A stretch of 64,000 bases of DNA, taken from Rhizobiaceae bacterium (GTDB taxonomy: Bacteria; Pseudomonadota; Alphaproteobacteria; Rhizobiales; Rhizobiaceae). The notes under the pieces were generated by a model, which searched no databases, was not told where the DNA came from, and saw nothing but the letters and a program-made list of their open reading frames with translations. Where the stretch lies: positions 2,986,501 through 3,050,500 of the forward strand of contig JAMLJC010000001.1 in assembly GCA_023953845.1 (NCBI GenBank), in the 5' to 3' direction. Both the position numbers and the translations under genes were made by a program. Below, piece after piece: positions 1 through 7,934 of this stretch (its first letter is position 1; every line of letters begins with the position of its first letter).

Positions 1-2
1 AC

Positions 3-602
3 GTGACGCGTGGCCTGGTCCGCAACGGTCCCCGGAAGATCTTCCATCTCGGGCCGGAGCGCGACCTTGTCCTTTATGAAGGTCTTGACGTCGAGGTCGT
101 GGAGGAGTTCGAGGCGTCCGGCGTCGTCTGCACCGGCCTCTACGAGGACACCGTCGAGACGCCCGACGACTATGCCGATCTGCTGCTGCGGCTGCGCGCC
201 CGCGACCTGCCTTTCATCTGCGCCAATCCGGACATCGTGGTCGAGCGCGGCGAGACCATCATCTGGTGCGCCGGGGCGCTGGCGCGCGACTATGCGCAGC
301 TCGGCGGCCGTACCCTGATCGCCGGCAAGCCGCATCGGCCGATCTACGAGGCGGCGCTCGAAGCGGCAGGCGAGGTTCTCGGCCGCGCGGTGTCCCGCGA
401 CGAGGTGCTGGCGATCGGCGACGGCGTGCTGACCGACGTGAAGGGCGCCGAAAACAATGGCATCGACGTCCTCTACGTGTCGGGCGGCATTCACGCGCGC
501 GAATATGGAGACGATGCGGACCTGCCGGATTTCGATCGGATGGCGACTTTTCTGGCCAGGCACGGCCATCATCCCGTCGCCATCATCCCGAAACTGCGCT
601 GA
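3..602 (+). CDS. HAD-superfamily class IIA hydrolase (TIGR01459-like), 5' truncated
   Basis: This is the C-terminal part, about 199 residues, of a HAD-family phosphatase. The reading frame is open to the window edge, so the GTG at position 3 is probably not the true start. Family members are about 280 residues, so the nucleophile Asp motif lies outside the window. Visible motifs are CANPDIV near residue 73 and GDGVLTDVKGA near residue 139, the acidic metal-binding HAD motif. The substrate is unknown; the subfamily resembles NagD-type sugar-phosphatases. The gene stops 8 bases before the GTG of ribF, so the two are probably co-transcribed. Confidence 0.85.
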   Translation: MTRGLVRNGPRKIFHLGPERDLVLYEGLDVEVVEEFEASGVVCTGLYEDTVETPDDYADLLLRLRARDLPFICANPDIVVERGETIIWCAGALARDYAQLGGRTLIAGKPHRPIYEAALEAAGEVLGRAVSRDEVLAIGDGVLTDVKGAENNGIDVLYVSGGIHAREYGDDADLPDFDRMATFLARHGHHPVAIIPKLR

Positions 603-610
603 GGACCACG

Positions 611-1597
611 GTGGCCGCGTCGACCATATTGCGCGTTTGCGGCGCCGACAGGCTGCCGCCGCAGCTTCGCGGCGGCGTCGTGGCCATCGGCAATTTCGAT
701 GGCGTGCATCGCGGCCACCAGGCCGTGCTCGGCAAGGCGCTGGACGAGGCGAAGCGGCTCGGCGTCCCCGCGCTGGTGCTCACCTTCGACCCGCACCCGC
801 GCAGCGTCTTTCGCCCGCAGGACCCGCTTTTCATCATCACGCCGCCGCCGATGCGCGCGCGGCTGCTCGGGGAACTGGGCTTCGACGCCGTCGTCGAGCA
901 GCCGTTCGACCGCGAGTTCGCCGCGCATTCGGCGGATCGCTTCGTCGACGAGATTCTGGTCGCGCATCTGGGCATCGCCGGCGCCGTCACCGGCTTCGAC
1001 TTCCACTTCGGCAAGGATCGCGCGGGCGGACCGGCCTTTCTGATGGCGGCGGGGGAGACGAGAGGGTTTGACGTCACGCTCGTCGACGCTTTCCGTGACG
1101 AAGGCGCGGAAGTCGTCTCGTCGAGCCGCATCCGCGCATTGCTCGAAACGGGCGACGTCAGCGGCGGCGCCGGTCTTCTCGGCTACCGCTACACGGTCGA
1201 GGCGGAAGTGGCTTCCGGCCGACAGTTGGGCCGCAAGCTCGGCTATCCCACCGCGAACATGGCGCTGCCGGACGACAACCGGCTGAAGCACGGCATCTAT
1301 GCTGTCCGGCTCCGGCGCCCGGACGGCTCCCTCCATGACGGCGTCGCGAGCTTCGGCCGCCGGCCCACCGTCGAATCCGACGGCGTGCCTCTGCTGGAGA
1401 CCTTCGTGTTCGATTTCTCCGGCAGCCTGTACGGCGAGACCTGCGCCGTATCCTTCTTCGGCTATCTGCGGGGCGAGGAGAAGTTCGACGGTCTCGACGC
1501 GCTGCTTGCCCAGATGAAGCGGGACGAGGCGGAAGCTCGCGCGCTGCTCGGCGGCGTCACGCCGCTTTCCGCGCTGGACGCGGCCATCGCATTCTGA
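611..1597 (+). CDS. ribF: Bifunctional riboflavin kinase / FAD synthetase RibF
   Basis: RibF makes FMN from riboflavin (kinase) and then FAD (FMN adenylyltransferase) in the cytosol. The N-terminal adenylyltransferase domain shows GNFDGVHRGH near residue 27 with LTFDPHP and the SSSRIR motif near residue 170. The C-terminal flavokinase domain shows RKLGYPTAN near residue 210. About 328 residues is normal for the family. I chose the GTG at 611, preceded by GAGG at 601-604. The frame is open further upstream only because it overlaps the previous gene. Being near ileS is usual in proteobacteria. Confidence 0.93.
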   Translation: MAASTILRVCGADRLPPQLRGGVVAIGNFDGVHRGHQAVLGKALDEAKRLGVPALVLTFDPHPRSVFRPQDPLFIITPPPMRARLLGELGFDAVVEQPFDREFAAHSADRFVDEILVAHLGIAGAVTGFDFHFGKDRAGGPAFLMAAGETRGFDVTLVDAFRDEGAEVVSSSRIRALLETGDVSGGAGLLGYRYTVEAEVASGRQLGRKLGYPTANMALPDDNRLKHGIYAVRLRRPDGSLHDGVASFGRRPTVESDGVPLLETFVFDFSGSLYGETCAVSFFGYLRGEEKFDGLDALLAQMKRDEAEARALLGGVTPLSALDAAIAF

Positions 1598-1703
1598 CAC
1601 TCTCACTGGAGAGGGGTGCTTCAATTTTAAGCGATTCTTCACTGCGTTGTCGGAAAACGATCCGGCCAGCGCAAGTGTCTCGTATGACTGGAGCAGCCAC
1701 TTC

Positions 1704-2519
1704 ATGATCCGCATTCTCACCGTCGCGAGCCTTGTGCTCCTCAGCGCAGCCGCTCATGCAGCGGACATGCAGGAATCTGCCGGGGAGGGGGGTCTTCTCT
1801 CCGGCGGCTGGTCGCTGACGCTGGGTGCTTCCGGCTATTTCGCACCGGAATATGAAGGCGACGACAAGATGGTCTTCATGGCGGTGCCGCTCGTCTCGCT
1901 GGGCCGCACGGGCACGATCACGAAATTCTCCTCGCGCAACGACAATATCTCGCTCGGCCTGATCGACAACGGCACCTTCCGCGCCGGCATCGCCGGAAAA
2001 ATCCTTTTCGGGCGCGACGAGGACGATTCGGATGACCTGATCGGCCTCGACCCGGTGCGCTGGGGCGGCGAACTCGGCCTGTTCGCGGAAGTCTATCCGA
2101 CCGACTGGCTGCGCCTGCGCGGCGAACTGCGCCATGGCATCCGCACCCACGACGCCTTCGTCGGCGACGTCGCGGCCGACGCCTTCTACGATGTCACGCC
2201 GACCATCCGCGTGTCGGGCGGACCCCGCGCCTCCTTCGCCTCGGAGGATTATTTCGACACCTATTACGGCGTGAACGCGGCCGAATCGGTGGCCTCGGGC
2301 CTTGGCGCCTTCGATCCGGACGGCGGCGGGCTGAAATCGCTCGGCGTCGGCGGCGCGGTCACCTGGCAGGCGACGGACAAGATCACCACCAGTCTCTTCG
2401 GCGAATATGCCCGCCTGCAGGGTGACGCCGCCGGCTCCACGCTGGTCAAGGAGCGCGGCTCCACCGACCAGTTCACCGTCGGCGTCTCGGCGACTTATCG
2501 CTTCGATTTCAGCTTTTGA
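1704..2519 (+). CDS. MipA/OmpV family outer membrane protein
   Basis: This is a 271-residue outer-membrane beta-barrel protein of the MipA/OmpV family. It starts with a Sec signal peptide (MIRILTVASLVLLSAAAHAA) that probably ends at an AHA-A cleavage site, and it ends in an aromatic residue (...YRFDFSF) as barrel proteins do. Alternating hydrophobic strands and YFAPEYEGDD near the N-terminus fit the family. The ATG at 1704 follows GGAG at 1690-1693. An upstream ATG at 1647 would bury the signal peptide and was rejected. MipA in E. coli is a scaffold for murein enzymes, but many relatives are plain OMPs, so the role here is unknown. Confidence 0.85.
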   Translation: MIRILTVASLVLLSAAAHAADMQESAGEGGLLSGGWSLTLGASGYFAPEYEGDDKMVFMAVPLVSLGRTGTITKFSSRNDNISLGLIDNGTFRAGIAGKILFGRDEDDSDDLIGLDPVRWGGELGLFAEVYPTDWLRLRGELRHGIRTHDAFVGDVAADAFYDVTPTIRVSGGPRASFASEDYFDTYYGVNAAESVASGLGAFDPDGGGLKSLGVGGAVTWQATDKITTSLFGEYARLQGDAAGSTLVKERGSTDQFTVGVSATYRFDFSF

Positions 2520-2921
2520 CTAAGGGTGAGTCACCGCCATCTCAAGGCCGAGCACCTGCACGAACGGTGTGAAGTCGCGGTCGCTGTGTAACAGTGAATG
2601 CCCGTGTTCGATGCAGAACGTCGCGATTACGAGATCGACTGTCTTTCGAATAGATATTCCGCGTGATCTGAGCAGCCGGTAATTTGCCGCAGCTTTCACT
2701 GCAAGCACGGGATTCAGCAGTTGAACTTGGAAAAAACGTGCGAAATATCGCCGAAGCTTCTCCGCTTGGCTCTCGTCTCGCGCACCCCGCAACACTTCCA
2801 GAAGCACCAGATCCCCGACAATGATGTGTGCGGGTTTGATATGGTGTCTTAGAGCAAGAACCTCGGGTGTCGGCCTGTCCCGCAGATTGTCGATCCAGAC
2901 AGAACTGTCGACGACAATCAT
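2520..2921 (-). CDS. vapC: PIN-domain toxin VapC (module 1)
   Basis: This 133-residue PIN-domain ribonuclease is the toxin of a VapBC module. All four acidic residues expected of the active site are present: D5 (VVDSS), E42 (LLEVLRG), D95 (KTVDLV) and D114/D116 (HSDRDF), so it should be catalytically competent. VapC toxins typically cleave tRNA or rRNA; the target here cannot be read from the sequence. Its ATG overlaps the stop of the upstream antitoxin by four bases (ATGA), which indicates translational coupling. It is convergent with the OmpV-like gene with no gap between them. Confidence 0.88.
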   Translation of the reverse strand: MIVVDSSVWIDNLRDRPTPEVLALRHHIKPAHIIVGDLVLLEVLRGARDESQAEKLRRYFARFFQVQLLNPVLAVKAAANYRLLRSRGISIRKTVDLVIATFCIEHGHSLLHSDRDFTPFVQVLGLEMAVTHP

Positions 2922-3127
2922 ATGAGTTCGGGAGTCCCATCGGTTCGCATCTCATCGAGATCGCCCTCCCATCCGAGACCGATCATGTCGTGAATCGCTT
3001 GCCGCCGGAGGCTGTTCTGGACCAACTGGCGCAAAGCCTCCTCGACCGTCGCCTTCTTGGTCTTCAATCCGGTTGCCTTCATCGCTTCCGCGATGAGTTC
3101 GTCGTCGAGTTCGATATTGGTGCGCAT
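2918..3127 (-). CDS. vapB: VapB-type antitoxin (module 1)
   Basis: This 69-residue protein begins MRTNIELDDELIAEAM, typical of the ribbon-helix-helix VapB family (pfam09957-like). The C-terminal half carries a WEGDLDEMRTD segment of the kind that wraps the VapC active site. The ATG at 3127 follows an AGGC ribosome-binding site. A longer reading with 14 extra residues would run through the inverted repeat at 3142-3171 and was rejected. The pair is autoregulated in known systems, and a dyad sits just upstream. Confidence 0.87.
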   Translation of the reverse strand: MRTNIELDDELIAEAMKATGLKTKKATVEEALRQLVQNSLRRQAIHDMIGLGWEGDLDEMRTDGTPELI

Positions 3128-3141
3128 GATGCGATCGCCTG

Positions 3142-3171
3142 ATGTGTATGGAATGCCATAAATATACACAT
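3142..3171. promoter_or_regulatory. Candidate VapB operator (8-bp inverted repeat)
   Basis: ATGTGTAT (3142-3149) and ATACACAT (3164-3171) are perfect inverted repeats with their centres 22 bp apart, two helical turns. They lie 15 bases upstream of the vapB start, inside the likely promoter. RHH antitoxins usually bind such dyads cooperatively with VapC. The repeat is seen directly; its function is inferred. Confidence 0.55.
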
Positions 3172-3419
3172 TGAAGATCGCCGCTTCAATGACGCTTCAG
3201 CCGCGCTGGCCTCTTTATTCTCCGCCGTTCCTCCGCTAAAAGCGCCGGCCATGAGACGGCTCGGGTTTTTCGCGTCGGCGATACGAATTATGTGCCCGGT
3301 CTTCCGGACGGCCTGAGGGCTGACGGAGGGTCCGGGCTTTGCGCGTTTTCCGCGCCCTTCCACCAGATTGATCCTTGGCGCCCGGAAATGCCTGCCGGGC
3401 CACCGTTGATGGCAGACCG
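3172..3419. other. Intergenic region between vapBC and ileS
   Basis: This stretch of about 250 bases upstream of ileS must contain the ileS promoter. Short GC-rich dyad-like runs occur around 3285-3350, but I saw no clear T-box, riboswitch or terminator and no convincing small gene. Confidence 0.4.
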
Positions 3420-6400
3420 ATGACCGATACCGCTGAAAAGCTCGATTATTCCAAGACGCTCTATCTGCCGCAGACCGATTTTCCGATGCGCGCCGGCCTG
3501 CCCGAGAAGGAGCCGCATATCGTCAAGCGCTGGCAGGAGATGGACCTCTATCGCGCCCTGCGCGAGGACGCCAGGGGCCGGCCGCTCTATGTGCTGCATG
3601 ACGGCCCGCCCTATGCCAACGGCAACATCCATATCGGGCACGCGCTGAACAAGATCCTCAAGGACATCATCACGCGGTCGTTCCAGATGCGCGGCTACGA
3701 TTCCAACTACGTGCCGGGCTGGGACTGCCATGGCCTGCCGATCGAGTGGAAGATCGAGGAAGAGAACTACCGCTCCAAGGGCAGGCAGAAGCCGGACCTG
3801 TCGGACCCCGCCGCCATGGTCGAGTTCCGGCAGGAATGCCGCCGCTATGCCGAGCACTGGATCAGGGTGCAGGGCGAGGAGTTCCAGCGCCTCGGCGTCG
3901 TCGGCGATTTCAAGAACCCCTACACGACGATGAATTTCCACGCCGAGGCCCGCATCGCCGGCGAGCTTCTGAAATTCGCCGCGTCGGGCCAGCTCTATCG
4001 CGGCTCCAAGCCGGTGATGTGGAGCGTGGTCGAGCGCACCGCGCTCGCCGAAGCCGAGATCGAGTATCATGATTATGAGAGCGACACGATCTGGGTGAAG
4101 TTCCCGGTTGTAGGTTCGATAGAGGACAAAGCTGCAGCGTGGATTTTTGAGAACGAACTCAAACAGAAAAAAGAATCATTCGTTCCAAGGTTTCAAGGCG
4201 CTTCCGTCGTCATCTGGACCACCACGCCGTGGACCATCCCCGGCAACCGCGCCGTCGCTTACTCGCCGCGCATCGAATACGGACTTTATGAAGTCACTGA
4301 GGTGGAGAACGATTTCGGCCCGTGTCCGGGCGAGAAACTGATCTTCGCGCAACGGCTCGCGCAGGACGCGGCCGACAGGGCGAAGCTCAAGTTGAATCTC
4401 ATCCGGAGCGTCAGCACGGAAGAGCTTGCTTCGATTCAGCTTTCCCATCCCTTTAAGGGTCTCGACGGCGGTTACGAGTTCACGGTCCCCATGCTCGCAG
4501 GTGACCACGTCACCGACGACGCAGGCACGGGCTTCGTGCACACCGCGCCGGGCCACGGCCGGGAAGACTTTGACGCGTGGATGGATGCCGCCAAGGAATT
4601 GCGCGAGCGCGGCATCGACCCCGCCATCCCCTTCACCGTGGACGACGCCGGCTACTTCACCAAGGACGCGCCGGGCTTCGGCCCCGACCGTGAGGGCGGG
4701 CCGGCGCGCGTCATCGACGACAACGGCAAGAAGGGCGATGCCAACAAGGCGGTGATCGACGAATTGATCTCCCGCAACATGCTCTTCGCGCGCGGCCGGC
4801 TGAAACACCAGTATCCGCATAGCTGGCGGTCGAAGAAGCCGATCATCTTCCGCAACACGCCGCAATGGTTCGTCTATATGGACAAGGAACTGGGCGGGTA
4901 TGGCCTTCCGGCGGGGGCGTCTGCGAAGCAGGCTGCCGTGAGCGATAAAAAAGGCGACACGCTCCGCACCCGTGCGCTCGCGGCCATTGATGCCACGCGC
5001 TTCGTGCCGGCGGCCGGCCAGACCCGACTGCGCGCCATGATCGAGGACCGTCCCGACTGGGTGCTGTCGCGCCAGCGCGCATGGGGCGTGCCGATCTGCG
5101 TCTTCGCCGACGAGGATGGCAATGTGCTCGATGATCCCGAAGTGAACGCCCGCATCCTCGACGCCTTCGAGAAGGAGGGCGCCGACGCCTGGTTCGCGGA
5201 AGGCGCCCGCGAGCGCTTCCTCGGCTCGCGCGCCAACGAGCCGTGGCAGATGGTCAAGGACATCCTCGACGTCTGGTTCGATTCCGGCTCGACCCACACG
5301 TTTACGCTGGAGGATCGCCCGGACCTGAAATGGCCGGCCGACGTCTATCTCGAAGGCTCCGACCAGCATCGCGGCTGGTTCCACTCCTCGCTGCTCGAAA
5401 GCTGCGGCACGCGCGGCCGCGCGCCTTATGACACGGTCGTCACCCATGGCTTCACCATGGACGAGGAAGGCCGCAAGATGTCGAAGTCGCTCGGCAACAC
5501 GGTCGTCCCGCAGGACGTCATCAAGCAGTCGGGCGCCGACATTTTGCGCCTGTGGGTCGCGACGACCGACTATTGGGAAGACCAGCGGCTCGGCAAGAAC
5601 ATCCTGCAGACCAACATCGACGCCTACCGCAAGCTGCGCAACACGCTGCGCTGGATGCTGGGCACGCTCGCCCATGACGACGGCGCGAACGTGACGCAGG
5701 AGGACATGCCGGAACTGGAGCGGCTGATGCTCCATCGTCTGTCGGAGCTCGATGACGTCGTGCGCGCCGGCTACGACGCCTTCGACTTCAAGCGCGTCGC
5801 CAAGGCGCTGCTCGATTTCATGGTGGTCGACCTCTCCGCCTTCTATTTCGACGTGCGCAAGGACGTGCTCTACTGCGACGCCCCGTCGAGCGTGCGCCGC
5901 AAGGCGGCGATGCAGGTCGTGCGCCATCTCTTCGAGAACCTGACCGTGTGGCTGGCGCCCCTGCTGCCCTTCACGACGGAAGAGGCGTGGCTTGACCGCC
6001 ATCCGTCCGCGCGTTCGGTGCATTTCGAGCAGTTCCGCAGGATTCCGGCCGCATGGCGCGACGAGGCGCTGGCGGAAAAGTGGCGCAAGGTGCGGCAGGT
6101 CCGTCGCGTCGTCACCGGCGCGCTGGAGATCGAGCGGGCGAAGAAGACCATCGGTTCCTCGCTGGAGGCTGTGCCGGTCGTCTACATCGCCGATCAGTCG
6201 CTGCATGAGGCGGTGCTGGGCGTCGACCTCGCCGAGGTCGCCATCACCAGCGACCTGAAGCTCGCCTCGGGAGCCGCGCCGGCCGACGCCTTCACCCTGG
6301 ACGAGGTTCCCGGTGTCGCTGTCGTCATCGGCAAGGCCGAGGATCGCGGCCTGAGGAAGTGCGCGCGTTCCTGGCGTTATACGGACGATGTCGGGTCCGA

Positions 6401-6473
6401 TCCGGAATTCCCCGACGTGTCCCGGCGCGATGCCGAGACCTTGCGGGAGTTGCAGGCGCTCGGCCGGCTCTGA
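3420..6473 (+). CDS. ileS: Isoleucyl-tRNA synthetase
   Basis: This class Ia synthetase charges tRNA-Ile. The 1017-residue protein has the HIGH motif at residues 71-74, a CP1 editing domain with TTTPWTIPGN, and KMSKS at 686-690. The ATG at 3420 is chosen; an upstream TTG at 3375 adds only unlikely residues. The C-terminal zinc-knuckle seen in E. coli IleS is degraded here: KCARSW at 980-985 keeps a single Cys and the second pair is replaced by VSRRD, as is usual in Hyphomicrobiales. The stretch coding for roughly residues 228-260, in CP1, is clearly AT-richer than the rest. The lipoprotein gene that follows has its own ribosome-binding site. Confidence 0.97.
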   Translation: MTDTAEKLDYSKTLYLPQTDFPMRAGLPEKEPHIVKRWQEMDLYRALREDARGRPLYVLHDGPPYANGNIHIGHALNKILKDIITRSFQMRGYDSNYVPGWDCHGLPIEWKIEEENYRSKGRQKPDLSDPAAMVEFRQECRRYAEHWIRVQGEEFQRLGVVGDFKNPYTTMNFHAEARIAGELLKFAASGQLYRGSKPVMWSVVERTALAEAEIEYHDYESDTIWVKFPVVGSIEDKAAAWIFENELKQKKESFVPRFQGASVVIWTTTPWTIPGNRAVAYSPRIEYGLYEVTEVENDFGPCPGEKLIFAQRLAQDAADRAKLKLNLIRSVSTEELASIQLSHPFKGLDGGYEFTVPMLAGDHVTDDAGTGFVHTAPGHGREDFDAWMDAAKELRERGIDPAIPFTVDDAGYFTKDAPGFGPDREGGPARVIDDNGKKGDANKAVIDELISRNMLFARGRLKHQYPHSWRSKKPIIFRNTPQWFVYMDKELGGYGLPAGASAKQAAVSDKKGDTLRTRALAAIDATRFVPAAGQTRLRAMIEDRPDWVLSRQRAWGVPICVFADEDGNVLDDPEVNARILDAFEKEGADAWFAEGARERFLGSRANEPWQMVKDILDVWFDSGSTHTFTLEDRPDLKWPADVYLEGSDQHRGWFHSSLLESCGTRGRAPYDTVVTHGFTMDEEGRKMSKSLGNTVVPQDVIKQSGADILRLWVATTDYWEDQRLGKNILQTNIDAYRKLRNTLRWMLGTLAHDDGANVTQEDMPELERLMLHRLSELDDVVRAGYDAFDFKRVAKALLDFMVVDLSAFYFDVRKDVLYCDAPSSVRRKAAMQVVRHLFENLTVWLAPLLPFTTEEAWLDRHPSARSVHFEQFRRIPAAWRDEALAEKWRKVRQVRRVVTGALEIERAKKTIGSSLEAVPVVYIADQSLHEAVLGVDLAEVAITSDLKLASGAAPADAFTLDEVPGVAVVIGKAEDRGLRKCARSWRYTDDVGSDPEFPDVSRRDAETLRELQALGRL

Positions 6474-6654
6474 GCGGCTGTTGCGGAAAGGGCGCGGCGG
6501 CTTGCTCACGACATTGTATGAGGCCGCCCGCGTTGCCCTTAATCGGCGGTTAAGCTAAACACCGGATCATCCGCGCGCCATGTTGTCGCCGGATTCCAAT
6601 CGGATGACCGACATGAGCCGGATTCTGGCTCCGGGGAAACGAGAGGCATTGGCT

Positions 6655-7371
6655 GTGAAATTGATTGGCATGAACGGCGGCATCGGACTGCGGCTTGCCC
6701 TTGGCGCACCGCTGGTCGCGTCGACCTTCCTGCTCGCGGGCTGTATGTCGGACCCCACCTACGGCACCGGCAAGGGCCAGAGCGTGCAGCTTGCCGAGGA
6801 TCTGTCGGGCATGTTGTCGCTGGCGCCGAAGCAGCGCGAGGCGATCGCCTACGAGCCGCGTCCTGACCTCGTGCGTCCTGCGCCGGGCGCCGACAAGAAT
6901 CTGCCCGCTCCGCAGCAGAAGCTCGCGACGGCGGAAAACCCCGACTGGGTTGAAAGCCCGGAGGCGCGGCGCGCGCGGCTGAAAAAGGAGATCACGGAGA
7001 ACCGGGATAATCCGGATTACGATTCTCCGATCGCGGGAGCCGTCGCGACCGTCGAGACCGGACGCCGCCAGGCGAGCGCGGATGTGGGTTCGCCCCGCGC
7101 CCACGATGCGGGCCGCCGCTATGGCGACCAGATGAACAACGCCGCGACGCGCGAGGCCTTCAAGAAGAGGCTCGCCGAGCAAAAGCAGGGCAGCCCGACC
7201 TCACGCAAATATCTGAGCGAGCCGCCGCTCGACTATCGCGAACCCTCCGCGACGGCGTCGCAGGACGATGTGGGCGAGGATGAGCTGGTGAAGGAGCGTC
7301 GCCGCAAGGCCGAGGCCAGGAAGGCCTCCGGCGGTGGCCGCAGCTGGCGGGATCTCGTTCCCGGTCTCTGA
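6655..7371 (+). CDS. Alphaproteobacterial hypothetical lipoprotein
   Basis: This is a 238-residue predicted lipoprotein. A signal peptide with basic and hydrophobic segments ends in the lipobox LLAGC, so Cys becomes the lipidated N-terminus. The mature part is hydrophilic, rich in charged residues and Pro, and ends in SWRDLVPGL; it is probably largely disordered. I recognise no enzymatic motif. The GTG at 6655 is preceded by GAGAGG at 6641-6646. The frame is open to an ATG at 6580, but that would put 25 residues before the signal peptide. The function is unknown. Confidence 0.75.
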   Translation: MKLIGMNGGIGLRLALGAPLVASTFLLAGCMSDPTYGTGKGQSVQLAEDLSGMLSLAPKQREAIAYEPRPDLVRPAPGADKNLPAPQQKLATAENPDWVESPEARRARLKKEITENRDNPDYDSPIAGAVATVETGRRQASADVGSPRAHDAGRRYGDQMNNAATREAFKKRLAEQKQGSPTSRKYLSEPPLDYREPSATASQDDVGEDELVKERRRKAEARKASGGGRSWRDLVPGL

Positions 7372-7380
7372 TCTGCCTTC

Positions 7381-7827
7381 TCAGCGTCGTAGTCTGAAGA
7401 AGTCTTTGAGCAGTTCCGCGGCGCGCGTTTCGCCAATTCCGGGATAGATTTCCGGCGCGTGGTGGCATGTCGGCGCGGCAAAGAAGCGCACGCCGCTCAC
7501 CACCGCGCCGCCTTTCTCGTCGGCGGCCCCGAAATAAAGCCTTCGGATGCGGGCGAAGGAGATCGCCGCCGCGCACATGGTGCAGGGTTCAAGCGTGACG
7601 TAGAGGTCGGCGTCGGTCAGCCGTTCGGCGGAAAGCCGGTTCGCCGCCTCCCGGATCACCAGCATTTCGGCATGGGCGGTTGGGTCGTTCAGCTCGCGGG
7701 TGCGGTTGCCGGCGGCTGCGACCACGTCGCCGCCGAGCGCCAGCACGGCGCCGATCGGCACTTCTCCGCGCAGGGCGGCGGCTTCGGCCTCGGCCAGCGC
7801 GAGACCCATGAAATCGGGGCGTTTCAT
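7381..7827 (-). CDS. tadA: tRNA(adenine34) deaminase TadA
   Basis: TadA converts A34 to inosine in tRNA-Arg(ACG), and is essential. The 148-residue protein has the zinc-binding and catalytic HAEM motif near residue 54 and the PCTMC zinc ligands near residue 85. The ATG at 7827 follows a GAGGGTTGG ribosome-binding stretch. A much longer open frame upstream on this strand is only the shadow of the divergent rluB-like gene. It is convergent with the lipoprotein gene, 9 bases apart. Confidence 0.93.
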   Translation of the reverse strand: MKRPDFMGLALAEAEAAALRGEVPIGAVLALGGDVVAAAGNRTRELNDPTAHAEMLVIREAANRLSAERLTDADLYVTLEPCTMCAAAISFARIRRLYFGAADEKGGAVVSGVRFFAAPTCHHAPEIYPGIGETRAAELLKDFFRLRR

Positions 7828-7934
7828 CCAACCCTCAAAGGAACCTGCGCGCGCCTCATATTGTTCTCGCAAGCATCGGGCGCGCCTGATATTGAGCCGC
7901 CTCATTCCTACCCGCCAGATTGGGCAAAGGCCAC

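Noticed and set aside
3228..3419. A T-box leader before ileS
   Set aside because: No T-box consensus or specifier-like structure is visible, and T-boxes are not expected in this bacterial group.
4176..6509. 777-codon open frame antisense to ileS
   Set aside because: Long antisense frames are common in GC-rich coding DNA. The composition is Arg/His-rich with no domain, and the ileS frame is beyond doubt.
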